Below are positions 10,816 through 22,672 of a stretch of DNA of 64,000 nucleotides, one piece after another. Made by a program: the position numbers and the translations under genes. Location of the stretch: positions 1 to 64,000 of the forward strand of contig JAANBC010000134.1 in the NCBI GenBank assembly GCA_014621405.1. Direction: 5' to 3'. The notes below the pieces were generated by a model, which saw only the letters and a list, made by a program, of their open reading frames with translations, made no database searches and was not told the DNA's origin. The DNA is from Stylonectria norvegica (lineage: Eukaryota > Ascomycota > Sordariomycetes > Hypocreales > Nectriaceae). Within the stretch, counting starts at the first letter, position 1, and each line of letters begins with the position of its first letter.

Positions 10816-13800
10816 ATGGCACAACACAATGTGAGTCCCTCGGCTCCCACAGCGCCACCTCGCTTGTCCATCTGTCTATTCTTTCTCCATCAATATATCA
10901 TCAACCTCTCATTTTATTCAATTTCAACTCTCGATGGGTGGTCCCAAGTCGTCGAAGCACCCCCATCCATCCGCATCTGACACGCTGCTCAGGACTCCAA
11001 CCCTCCTCACCAAGACGATTCGTCCATGACCGAGCCGATGACTGCTCTGTCTGGCTCCGATGCCATGGTCAAGGATGACGGCGGCGACTCGGCCCCGGGC
11101 TATGGCACCCGCTCGCGCAATAGGCATGGCAACTCGCGCCCTAACTATGCCGAGGACAAGGACATTGAAATGGACCAGTACGACTTCTATCACGAAAAGA
11201 AGGACGGCGACACCAAAAAGTCATCGCGCCAGGCAAGTGCCGCCGCGAATGCTAATGCCAATGGCGATGTCACTCGTGGGGGAGCCAATCCACGCAAGGC
11301 TGGCACGGACGACACCAAAGTCGGGCTGCCGCAGAACGGCTCCAAGGAGCAGCACTCTGGCGGATCAACCACTGCACCCCCGACGACAACGACGATGACG
11401 GCGGCGGCGACGTCGACGGCAGTGGTAGCCACGCAACCTTCTGGTGTTTCGCAGCCATCGCGGAAGCGCAAGGCCGCCGCCCAGTCCTCGGGTCCCACCG
11501 CCCCGACAGCCTCCTCCAACGCACTCACGAGAAAGGCTGGAACGGCGGCTGCACAAGAGCTGGGCATCTCGTGGCCCGACACCAACATGCTAACTTTTGA
11601 CAACTGCAATGCGCGTCCAGACAACCGCCGGTTAGTGGCCGACGATGGCACGGTGCTGGAGCCAAATGGTAACACACCCGAGATGCACACGCGCATGTGC
11701 GGGCAAATCCAACTGCTGAGCGAGCGGGCTAACCAACGATGCAGATCATGTGTACCTGGTCTGCGAGCCTCCTGGGGAGCCCTACTACCTGGGCCGCATC
11801 ATGGAGTTCCTCTACACGGACAATGACCCAGCAAAGCCGGTGGACTCGGTGCGCATCAACTGGTATTACCGCCCCAAGGACATTGCGCGCAAGACGTCGG
11901 ACACGCGAATGCTGTTTGCGACGATGCATTCGGATATAAGCCCGCTGACGGCGCTACGAGGCAAGTGCCAGATCCGCCACAAGGTCGAGATCAAGGACAT
12001 GAAGGCCTACCGCAAGACGCCCGACTGCTTCTGGTTCGACAAGCTGTACGACCGCTACATCCAGAAGAACTACGAGCTGATCCCCGTCTCCTTCATTGTC
12101 AACGTGCCGCCCAACGTCAAGAAGGTGCTGGACGAGCGCTGGAAGTACGTGCTAGTCGAGCAGGGGCGTGGCAAGGAGCTCGTTAGCGCCGTTAAGCTCT
12201 GCAAGAGATGCAGCGGCTATTGCGCAAGGTACGTACCGCCTGCACCGCCCCACGTCCCTCCACGTCCCTCCAACCCAGTTCCACGCCCAGTTCCACGCCC
12301 AGTTCCAGGGGCACGCCCAGCACAGGCACAGGCACACCCACTCCCACGCCCCCCCCGCCCAACCGCTGAGGTACGCCTGACTACCACGCCTTGGCTGACC
12401 ACGCTCCGCATAGCAACGACTCGGTCGACTGCGCAGTATGCCGCAACACGTACCACATGAACTGCGTCAGTCCGCCTTTGCAGAAGAAACCCTCCCGCGG
12501 CTTTGCATGGTCGTGCGCCGCCTGCAGTAGAGCGCAGGAGCGCAGGTTGGAGGCTCGAAACACCCCAAACGTCAACGACGATCTTGACGACGAGGACCTG
12601 CTGGACGAGGAGGAGGAGGATGCGCACGGCGCTGGCACCAATCGCACTAGCCCGGACGACGATGACCACGCTCACCACGCAGGCACCGCCGACCAAATCT
12701 ACCAAGCCAGTCTCTGGCCCTACCGGTACCTGGGCATGCACTGCAAACTGCAGGATGCCCTCGATTACGATGATCGCATCTACCCACGAGCCAGTACTAG
12801 AATTGGGCCGAGGAACCAGGCGACTGTCACACCCTGGCCGGGCCGACCGGTGCAGTATGTCAAGCCGGAGACGAAAAAGAACGGCAAGAAAGACGCCAAA
12901 GCGTCCAAGGAAGCACAGGCCGCACTAGAGGCCTATCGTGGCAAGCGACCCAAGTGGATCCAGGACAGCCCCCCAGGATACACGGAACGGGGCGAGGACT
13001 ACGACGAGGACGATCCCAGGTGCACGGCGACTCCAATGTGGAAACCAGTTTCAAAAGAGGTCATCGAGCCAGAACAGATCAATCAGTACATGGAGAAAGC
13101 CAAAGCATTGGCCGGAGACCTTGGCCTTCCTGCGCGATCGACAAATCTTCAACATGTCGCCGCCGACACTTTGTTTCATTCCTCGTTTGATTCCAAGGCT
13201 GCTCTTGCACTTCTGCCAAAGCTGGAGAAGTCGGCCTTCAAGGAACCCGAATTGACCGCTGCAGAACAAAAGAAGTTCGAAGAAGGCGTTTTGAAGTATG
13301 GGTCAGAGCTGCATTCCGTCAAGAAGCATGTCAAGACACTGCACTATGGCACGGTAGTGCGGTATTACTACACCTGGAAGAAGACGGAGCGCGGTCGGCA
13401 TGTCTGTGCCAATCACGCTGGCCGCAAGGGAAAGAAGCAATTAATGAAGGCTGAGGCCGCTGCGAGCAAGTTTGCCGACGACGTCGCTAACGATGATGAC
13501 GATTCCGCATTTGACACAACGAAAGCAAGCGAGAGGAAGCGGGCCTTCATGTGCCAGTTTTGTTCCACGACAAGTTCCCGGCAATGGCGACGAGCGCCAA
13601 ACGCGACCCCCGGCCTGGTCAACGAGAACGGCGTCAAGGCGACGAACAAAGACAAAGGAAACCAGTACGTCGTTGGCCTGTGCCGTAGATGCGCGGAGCT
13701 CTGGCGTCGATATGCCATCCGATGGGAAGATATGGACGAGGTGGCGAAGAAGGTTAACCAGGCTGGTGGTCGAGCCTGGAAGCGCAAGCAAGATGAAGAG

Positions 13801-16412
13801 CTGCTGAAAGAATTGCAAGTCGCTCACGAAATGGGAATGATGACGCCAGATCGAGCGCCGACACCCTCAACTGGAGCGTCCTCGAGTAACGGCCACGAAC
13901 CGCCTAGGAAGAAGCTCAAGAGCGCTCCCGAGAAGGAGACGACACCCAGCCAGTCAGATGCGGGAAGCGCCTCCACCTCTGTTTTTTCCAAAAAGGAAAA
14001 GAAGGAGAAGAGTGCAGAAAAGGCTGCGGAAAAGATGGCAGAAAAAGAGAAGAATATGGAGAAGAGCGTGGAAATCGTGGCGGTGCCCGAAGTACCCAAG
14101 CTACCGAAACCGCGGACGCTTCCCTGCGCTATCTGCGATCAATTGGAGCCGCTTGGGGAACAGCATTTATCATGCCGAGAATGCCGGCTCACTGTGCATC
14201 GCAATTGCTATGGTGTTATCGACATTCGAAACCCCGGCAAATGGGTCTGCGACTTGTGTGCGAACGATAAGAGCCCCCAGCTTTCAATTGTAGGTTGTAC
14301 CGCCGCCAAATCTGAATGTGTCTACTAATGCGCCACTAGCAATACAAATGCTGCCTTTGCCCGGTCGAGTACACAGAACACGACTTTGTGGAGCAGCCCA
14401 AGCTCACGCACCACAAGAAGAAGATGTCAGAAAAGGATCGCGAAAGAGAGAAGCTGGAGGTGCAGCAAGCGCGCAAGGCAGCTGAACATTACCGCAAGAA
14501 ACAGGAGGATATGAATCGCCCGGTGAACCCCCGCGAACCCCTGAAGAGGACGGCGGACAACAACTGGGTCCATGTAACGTGTGCTGTTTGGACGCCCGAG
14601 GTGAAGTTTGGCAACGCCAAGGCACTAGAGCCGTCCGAGGGCATTCCTTCGGTACCAAGGTCGAGATACGAGGAAATCTGCCAAGTTTGCAGCAAGACGG
14701 ACGGTGCATGCGTGTCCTGCCACCAGTGCCGTGCACCAGGTAAGCTGCCCATTGATTAACTACCTAGACCTTACTTTTTTCTTTTACTGACCGAGCCTCT
14801 AGTTCACGTGGAATGCGCACGACAGCAGGGGTACGTCCTCGGGTTTGATATCACTCCTGTGAAGAGCTCGAGACGAGACCAATTCAATATCGTCACCATC
14901 GGCACAGAAAGTGGTACCATGTCGGCCGCGATTTGGTGCAAGGAACACGCTCCCACCAAGACCACCGTCCACCCCATGCACGAGGTCGTTAACGGATCCG
15001 GCCTCAACGCCCTACAGCTCTACGTCCAGAACTTCAAGCAGGCCGATTTGACATTGACGGGAACCGTGCGGAAGGCAATGCTAATGACAGCGGCTGCGAA
15101 GCTATCCGGAACCCCGGCCCAAGCTAGCCTGCGGCGAGCATCGACGACGGCTGTTACGGCCGGCGGATGGACCCAGCGGAACGGCGACTCTACAAACGGC
15201 GCCACGGATGTGCAGCAACTGGGAGACAAGGTGTGCATCTCGTGCGGCATTGATATCAGCCCGAAGTGGTGGCCCATCGACAACTCTCAAGAGCGGGAAC
15301 TCACGAATGGCTACTACGGCACGCTTGGCTCAGAGGCACAAAAGTTTGTCGAGCAGCGAAAATACCAGTGCCACAAGTGTCGTAAAGCACACCGCACGCC
15401 CAAGCCACACGCACCCAAGCCAACGATGCCTCCCGTGGAAGCGCCTCGTGATCCTCGACCGCCGATGCGAGAACCCATCTTACCCGTCTCGGCCCCGCCC
15501 GTCCAGCAAAGCCCGCCAATGCCAATGTCTAACCATCGCGAGAGCCATGGTCCAAACCTTCCCTGGCAAACGCAAGTATCCCCTCACGCGATTCATCCCC
15601 TCCCGCTACCTGGCCACACGGCGCCGCCTCACCCGGTGCCTCCTCACGCGGCTCCTCCTCATGCGCCTCCTCACTCGGCCCCTCATACGGCTCACTCTGT
15701 GCTTCAAAGTCCGGCTCAAGTTCACGAGCATGGAATGGGACCGCGACCGCCGCAAAACACTCATAACCCGTACCCGCCGCCACATCCCCCGCCCCAGAGA
15801 TCCGTCTATAACGACTGGGGTCCTCGGCCGAGCTCTCAGCATAGCCAACATAGCCAGCACGGGTCGCCGCCTAGGCATCTGAACGGAGGGCCACCCCCTC
15901 TACACAACTCGGGACCACCACCAATGGGCAACTTCTCTGCCCTGCGACCGCCACCTCTGTCTGGCCCCCCTCCGCCTCCGCCTGGCTCAATGGCGATGAA
16001 TCATCCCGGTGGTCATGTATCGCAACCCTACTCAAACGGGCTGCCGCCGTCTCCTCGACGACTCAATGGACCTGCACCTCCACCACGATATGTTCATCCG
16101 TACAATGCGCCTCAGCATCACGGCCCTCCGCATCATGGACCCCCTCATCATGGTCCGCCGCCGCATCATTCTCCGCACGGTATGAGCAATGGAGCACCGC
16201 ACCCCAGGAACGACCCCTTTTCCCAAGTCTTACATGGGCCGAGGGCGCCATATCCAGGACCCCATAGTAGCCCACCCGGCTCTCGAAATGGACTGCCTCC
16301 CCTTGCACATGAGCCGCCAGGATCAGCAGGGTCTATTGGTCCACGGCCACCAGAGAATCGGCCAGCAAGTGGTGCAAGTGCCAGTCCCTCTCTGCGCAAT
16401 CTTCTCTCGTAG
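10816..16412 (+). CDS. SNT2: Snt2-type chromatin reader (BAH, PHD, SANT, GATA-like, extended PHD)
   Basis: Six exons: 10816-10830, 10993-11668, 11745-12228, 12414-14289, 14340-14739, 14803-16412; 5061 nt, 1686 aa, all phases consistent. Exon 1 encodes only MAQHN; its GTGAGT donor joins to DSNPPHQDDSSMTEP in frame. Domains: BAH (about 231-390), first PHD with CAVC..MNC..CAAC (about 393-430), SANT-like helix block (about 680-720), GATA-like C-x2-C...C-x2-C finger (about 770-825), and an ePHD starting at CAICD (about 963) and running through CCLCPVEY and CHQCRAPVHVECARQQGY. The C-terminal 350 residues are Pro/His-rich. This domain order matches fungal Snt2, which in yeast belongs to the Snt2C histone deacetylase complex and is linked to histone turnover and stress transcription. 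The last intron splits the conserved ePHD. Identity is firm; the function in this organism is inferred. Confidence 0.93.
12229..12413 (+). repeat. Repeat-bearing intron 3 of SNT2
   Basis: This 185-nt intron is three times longer than the other internal introns of the window. Much of its length is short direct repeats (CCACGTCCCT twice, CCCAGTTCCACG-like units three times, CACAGG twice). The length probably comes from tandem duplication inside the intron. Confidence 0.6.
15540..16200 (+). repeat. Pro/His low-complexity coding repeats in SNT2 C-terminus
   Basis: The coding sequence contains repeated units such as PPHAAPPHA and (HHGPP)n around 15615-15700 and 16110-16170. The segment is predicted to be disordered; it lies outside the folded reader domains. 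Confidence 0.7.
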
Positions 16413-17421
16413 TGAGGGATTAGGAGTATAAGGTAGGAGGCAGGAGGTCGATCGGTGGGTTATGCTTGAAGTTTTCTTAGTATCAAAGATTAGTTGGGGA
16501 TTGGAGCGAAGGATGGCTCATGGCTACTCGAGGCGTTGCTATATATATATATACTGGGGATGGCGGGTTTTTGTTTGCAGTAGAACGTGATGCGGATGTG
16601 TGCATCGCGTGGGTTCTTCGAGAAAATGATACTGGGATGATTCAACTCGGGCATGGGGGATCGCCGAGGAAATGGGGCCTGCATCTGTATTAGAAGCATG
16701 AGAAACATGCATATGGAGAATTGTATACGAAGGGACGATGTATAGTATAGCTAATTCTAGTCTAAACTCGCTCGAGTTCGACGCCATTCGTGGGGATGAG
16801 AGACCAAGTGAGCGATACGTGGTCAAAGAATCAACCAACCCAACGAAGTAGCAGTCCAAGGATTCTTTCACTTCAAAGTAGATAAAAGCCAAGCCTCTAT
16901 CTCTAGATAATCTGGGGGTGAAAGAAAGTCATGATAATGTTTGAAGTTGACCTGTCCAAGCTTAGTGTCCGGCCCGCCGTCTCTCCCGGGAACGAGATCA
17001 CGGGCAACGGAACGGACACGGCCCCAGTTTTCCCCGAGACCCCCGGCCGCAAGCGCGCAGCCAACCAGAGCGCACAGCCCCGATTCGTGGCGTCTGACGG
17101 AGGCGCAAGCTCTCTCCCCCCGTGCATCAGCCTCTACCTTAGTCTCAGCCGCAACCTCCAGCTCACTCAACCTCACCTCATCCGTCATCGCGAAACACGA
17201 ATCCCCTCCCCCCAAGCTTATTTGTTTTGTTTCTCGCTCAACGCTTGTGTCTAAATAATTCAGTTGCCTGGCCTTAGTTTGCGTCTACTCTGAGCTCTGC
17301 GACTGCGCGGCCTGTGTACTTTGCGCGTGCCGACTGTACTGCCGATTGCTCCTGATATATCGAATCGGGAATACCCTCCCACCAGAACGACCGTGTCGAC
17401 AACCCGCGCCGCTTCGTCACC
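16413..17421. other. Intergenic region between SNT2 and the ENV7-like kinase
   Basis: About 1 kb holding the SNT2 3' flank (a TATATATATATA run near 16541-16552) and the kinase promoter, with a CT-rich tract around 17150-17240. A 115-codon minus ORF here (16868-17215) has no recognisable features. Confidence 0.5.
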
Positions 17422-18818
17422 ATGGCGCAAGTCCTCCTCGATCTGTTCTACTCCTTGGGGAACTGCATGAGCTGCTTCCCCGGCTCGCCGACGCTCAAGA
17501 TCAACAACCGTAGCTTCAAGATCTTGCGGCTCCTCGGCGAAGTAAGCACCCTTTTGCCCCCTGCCTCCCACCCCCCGACCTCCAATGCCCGTAACCTCAT
17601 GCTAATCCCCTCTCTCGTTGTCTAGGGCGGCTTCTCCTACGTCTACCTCGTCGAAGACACCAACTCGCACCAGCTCTTCGCACTCAAGAAGATCCGCTGC
17701 CCGTTCGGCGCCGAGTCGGTCCAGCAGGCCATGCGCGAGGTCGACGCCTACCGGCTCTTCGCGCAAGTGCCGACCATCATCTCAGCCATGGACCACTCGG
17801 TCGCGACGGAGCGCGGCGCCGACGAGGCCACCAAGACGGTGTACGTGCTGCTGCCCTACTACAAGCGCGGCAACCTGCAGGACATGATCAACGCCAACCT
17901 CGTCAACCACGACCGCTTCCCCGAGCGCCGCCTCATGATGCTCTTCCTCGGCGTCTGCAAGGCCTTGCGCGCCATGCACGAGTACAAGCCCCCCGTCGAG
18001 CGCATGGAGATGGGTCACGAGGAGGATGACCACCATGGCGGCGGGGAGGGGGCCGCGGGTGCCACGAGGGGCAAGCGGACGGAGGAGGAGGAGGAGGGCG
18101 AGCAAGAGAGGCCGTTGATGGAAGGGGAGAACAAAGTCAGCGGCGGAAGGACAAATCAGTCCTACGCACATCGTGATATCAAACCGGGTACGTCCTCTTC
18201 TGAGCTCTACGTCCAAGTCACCAGCGCCGCCCATAGCTAGGGACCCAAGGTACACAAGCTAACCTCGCGCCGTCCACAGGGAACATCATGATCGACGACA
18301 CCGGCTCAACCCCCATCCTCATGGACCTCGGCTCCGTCGCCCCGTCGCCCATCCCCATCACCTCGCAGTCCCTCGCCCTCCAAATCCAAGACACGGCAGC
18401 CGAGCACTCAACAATGCCGTACCGCGCGCCCGAGCTCTTCGACGTGCGCACCGGCACCGTCATCGACACCAAGGTAGACATCTGGTCGCTGGGCTGCACG
18501 CTGTACGCGTGCCTAGTAGGCAAGTCGCCCTTCGAGGCGCGGTCCGACGAGACGGGCGGCACGCTGTCGCTGTGCGTGCTGGGCGGCGACTGGCGCTTCC
18601 CCGACGAGGGCCCGCCGGGCGTCAAGCGCAACAACAGCATGCGTCCCCAGGGCGCCCACCAGCAGGGCGCCGCCACGCCCGCCGTCGAGATTAGCGAGCC
18701 CATCCGCGAGGTGGTGCGGAAGTGCTTGCGCGTGGAGCCTGCCGAACGGCCGGATATCACCGAGCTGATTGATATGGTGGAGGGTGTGATTGAGGACCTG
18801 TCTGATGATTCGACCTAG
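17422..18818 (+). CDS. ENV7: Env7/STK16-type serine/threonine kinase (NAK family)
   Basis: Three exons: 17422-17541, 17626-18187, 18280-18818; 406 aa. The N-terminus carries NCMSCFPGSP, Cys residues suited to palmitoylation as in Env7 and STK16. Kinase motifs: glycine loop LLGEGGFSYVYL (about 37-48, split by intron 1), catalytic Lys in FALKK (61), HRDIKPGN (222-229, split by intron 2 inside the Gly codon), DLGS (243-246, the DFG position; DLGS is typical of this family), YRAPELF and DIWSLGC. In yeast Env7 is a vacuolar-membrane kinase that limits vacuole fusion. An acidic, Gly- and Glu-rich insertion (about 161-219) sits directly before HRD, where most members are compact. Family identity is firm; vacuolar location is inferred from the ortholog. 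Confidence 0.9.
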
Positions 18819-19320
18819 GTGGTTTTCGACTGATTGCGGGGATGCATGTTGTAGGAGAATGGATGTCTTATATATATGGTCTTGTATTCCTCATGGTGCG
18901 AATCACCGCGTGTTTCAACCATTTTGTTACGCTACATGGAGCCTGGAGGGGGAAAAGGCGTTCAGGGAATTTAATGGATAAAGGAAGAGGTGCTGAAAGT
19001 ATCTTATGCGTGCTTGTTCTGTTCTACGTCCAGTTCTGTCTGTCTTGCTACAAAAGTAGTCTCCAACCATGTTCAGCCTGCTGGCTCATCGTCCTCTTCA
19101 TCATTCTGCCTTCTTTCTCTCACATATCCATCCTTGGCTCCCAATTCTTGGCTTCAGTTTCCCCAGCACTTCGCTCTTGATCCTCCCAAAAGAATGCAAT
19201 ACCCGAACTAACCTCGTATTTCCTAAAGCATCGAATCAAAATCAATAACTCAAATCAAAATCCCAGTAAGACCCGAAAGCCGTTGTTGGGTGGACAGCCG
19301 CACTCGGCATCCTCGTCGCT
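18819..19320. other. Convergent 3' flanks of the kinase and alpha-mannosidase genes
   Basis: About 500 bp between two convergent stop codons, relatively AT-rich (TATATATGG near 18870), expected to hold both 3' UTRs. No gene seen. Confidence 0.6.
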
Positions 19321-22300
19321 CTACAACTGGATCTTGAAAGTTGCCACCTCCCACGGCCGTAGCTTGATGGAGAACTTGCCGTCTGTGCACTCAATGTCCT
19401 CAATCTCGTCCTCTAGGATGTTGGTCTTGGTGACTCGCTTGACATCAAACGTCGTCTCAATCGTGCCTCGGCTGTGGCCACCCAGAGCCTCGTATACACG
19501 GCAGATGATACTCTGGCCTGCGTTGCACCGCACATCGTCATCGCGGCTGATATCCTCGTCGTCATGGCCGCGCTTGATCGTGTCTAGAACCAGAGATTTC
19601 GACTCATCCTCGTTGATGAGCTTGATAGGAGTCTTGGACAGAGCCTTGATCATCTCCTTGGGCGCTGAGAGGAGCTTCAAGGGATTGTTGAGAGCGTACG
19701 CTGCCCTAATGGTCGGGAAAGAAAGAGCACCCTTGTGAGGGAAGATGGCCCAGCGGATGGTATGGTGTCCCATGTCGGCATTTGCATCAGGGGCCTTGGG
19801 TGAACGAAGCAGAGACAAGCGCATCAGCTTTCCGGCTGTAGCGAAACCGTACTTGCTGTCATTGAGAATGGAAACGCCGTAGTTGTTCTCAGAGAGGTCG
19901 GCAAACTTGTGGCAACACACCTCGAATTTGGCCATGTCCCAGCTCGTGTTGTAGTGAGTCGGTCGCTTGGTGATGCTATATGCAGTCTCGTACGAGGCCT
20001 CCGTGTTGACGATATCAACTGGGAACTCGACCTTGAGGAACTTGGAGTTCTCGTGCCATTCCACCTCAGCGGAGCAGTCAACTTGCGACGGCACACCCTC
20101 GAGAGCCACTGATAGACTGATGTAGGACTTGATAGAGCTCTTTCCGCTGATCTTGATGTCCGTCACGAGAGTCACCCGGTGATCCTTCACCTCGTGGAGC
20201 GTCGTCTGGCCATACTCGAGTCCACGCCGTGTGTCGAGGTGGTAGACCTCCACATCCCAGGCCTGCCAGTAGAGCGGAATGTCGTCAAAGATGACAAACT
20301 GGTTGGCTTTCCCGCCCTTGTCGATGATCTCTCGCTCATTCACGACGTCGTAAAGAGAGGTGATGCAGCCTCCCTCCACCACGACTCGAAGCTGGTCGTT
20401 CTCGAGAACCCATCTTCCAGCTGCCGCCTGAAGGACTGACACTCCTGGCTTTTCGGTCTGTGTCTTGAACGACCGGAGGCCTATCATCGGACCATCACCA
20501 CAAGCAATGCCCACCTCGGTCTCGGAGACCTCGACGAGCTCCTTGCGGTGCCAAGGAAGGGTGTTGACAACGACCGATTCGTGAACAGTGTTAGATCGGG
20601 TATCAAACATTTCAAACTCCTTGTAAAGCTCCTTGAGTAGCTTTTCGCCGGTTTTGAATACCTTGGCATAAATCTGCAACGAATTAGCGATGCTTCCAAA
20701 TATGGTCAAGATGCCTGAAACTTACTTCATCTGAATCGTCGTAGCACATCTCGATGCTACTTCCCGGGAGACAGTCGTGGAACTGGCAGAGTAGCACAGA
20801 TTCCCACATGTCGTCTAGCTTCTCAACTGGATATTTATAGGACTTCTTCTTGATCGAGGCAATCGTAGCGAGCTGCTCGATATCCCGCAACATCACCTCG
20901 GCCTTGCGGTTGTAGTATTTGTTGTTGGCTTGGGTCGTATAGGTGCCTCGGTGGAGCTCAAAGTAGAGTTCTCCGTACCAGGTTGGGAACTCGCCGGCCT
21001 TGGAGCTTAGTCGGTCGAAGAATTCATCAACGGTACCACCTAGCTTGACCTTGGGAATGCCACCAACAGTGTTGCTGATGCCAGCGCACCGGCGGAGCTT
21101 TTCAAAGTGTTCCCAAGTAGGACCGCCACCGCCATCTCCTTTGCCAAAGACAATCAGGGATGAGCTGTCGACACGCATGGTCTTGTGCTGGGTGATGCTT
21201 CTCTTAACGTCACCAAGGTTGGCTTCGGCCGTGTACGTCTCCGAAGGCGGCATATGGCAGATGACCTGGCTGCCGTCGGGGCTCACCCACATGAAGGTGG
21301 TATGGGGGAAATTGTTGATGTTGTTCCAACTGAGCTTCTGTGTCATGAAGCGATCCATTCCAGCCAGCCGGCAGAGCTGAGGTAGCTGACTAGAGTACCC
21401 AAAGGTGTCAGGTAGCCAGAAGGTACGACAGCGCGAGCCAAACTCCTTCTCGAAGAACCTCTGCCCGTAAAAGAACTGGCGAACGAGGGACTCACCGCTG
21501 GGCATGTTGGTGTCGTGTTCGACCCAGCTGCCGCCAATGGGATGGAACTGGCCCTCCTTGACCTTCTTCTTGACACGCTCGTAGGCAGCGGGATAGTTCT
21601 GTTTCAGCCACTTGTACTGCTGAGCTTGCGAGCAGGCGAAGTTGGCCTCGGGGTAGCGCTCCATCAAGTCGCACTGGTTCATCCAAGAACGGACAACCTT
21701 GCGCTTTGTCTCAGCCCAGGGCCACAGCCAGCAGCTGTCGATGTGGCAGTGGCCTATTCCGAATACCACGGGCTCCTTTCCCACCTCGTAAACCCGGTGA
21801 GAATCCACATCAGGACCGAGGATCTCGCGGGCGATCTCGCGGCATTTGAGAATGGATTTTTGATCGTTGACTTGGAAGGTATTGACCACCTTCATGGCGA
21901 CAGTGAGGGCCTGGTTCTGCTCTGCCGAGTTCTCCGGAAGCTCTCGAGCAGCATCGCCAATCTCCCACATATCAAAGTGAAGCATACGTGCCTGGAAGTT
22001 GACAGCCACGATATCGGCCTTGCTGAGGGTGAAATGCTTGTTGGGGTCGGGCGGCGCAATACTGGTTTTGCCGTCCGGAGCACAGCCGAACATACCGTTG
22101 CAGGCCATCTCAATGTAAATAGTATGCTCTTTGCCATCGCGGAAAGACTTGGGGATGATCCATTCGATGCGCTCTCCAGCTCCAGTGAGGCCTTGGATGG
22201 GGACACCATCGTGAGTCCAGATTGTGCCCTCGTTGTTGGCATCCCAGTGAAGCTCAATGAGCTCTTCATCATTGATCTCCTCCGGTATGGACAAGATTAC

Positions 22301-22672
22301 CTTGAACCAGTGAGTAGACCAGGAAGGCCCAAATGAGGTGCCAATCTTGGACTCTTTAAATTCATGGGAGGTAGCATCGTCGAATGTCGGGCGGGTCGTG
22401 TCTGGTGCATCCCAGACAAACAGCTGAACATGGGGTTTGCCAGAGTATCTGGCATTGTACATGCTCCTGGAATCTTGAAGTTAGCAATTGGGCACAACTT
22501 ATGTAAGGCAATGCGAAGAGACCTACGCCAACAAATTGACTTTGTCGTACTGCCCTGACTTATAGAACTGTTCGATGCGGCCTTTCAAAAGGCTCGTCTT
22601 GGGAACGCCCACGGGCTTCTGAGCAAAGACTGGATAAGAGACATGGCTCTTGTTCTCGCCGCCTCCACCCAT
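19321..22672 (-). CDS. AMS1: Vacuolar/cytosolic alpha-mannosidase, glycoside hydrolase family 38
   Basis: Three exons on the minus strand: 22672-22527, 22466-20726, 20673-19321; 3240 nt, 1079 aa, in the usual Ams1 size range. Junctions are in phase: VNLLA|SMYNARYSG and YDDSDE|IYAKVFKTG. The GH38 catalytic domain shows the zinc-binding GHCHIDSCWLWP (His and Asp near 290 and 292), the nucleophile Asp in FWLPDTFGYSSQLP (about 402), and HDCLPGSS near the catalytic/helical domain border. Beta-sandwich domains follow. Ams1 trims alpha-mannose from free oligosaccharides and reaches the vacuole by the Cvt/autophagy route; no signal peptide is seen, consistent with that. The reading frame extends a little upstream of the chosen ATG without another ATG. 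Confidence 0.95.

Noticed and set aside
21515..22336. 273-codon plus-strand ORF inside the alpha-mannosidase gene
   Set aside because: It lies antisense to the GH38 catalytic domain, has no own domain, and reflects codon bias of the opposite strand.
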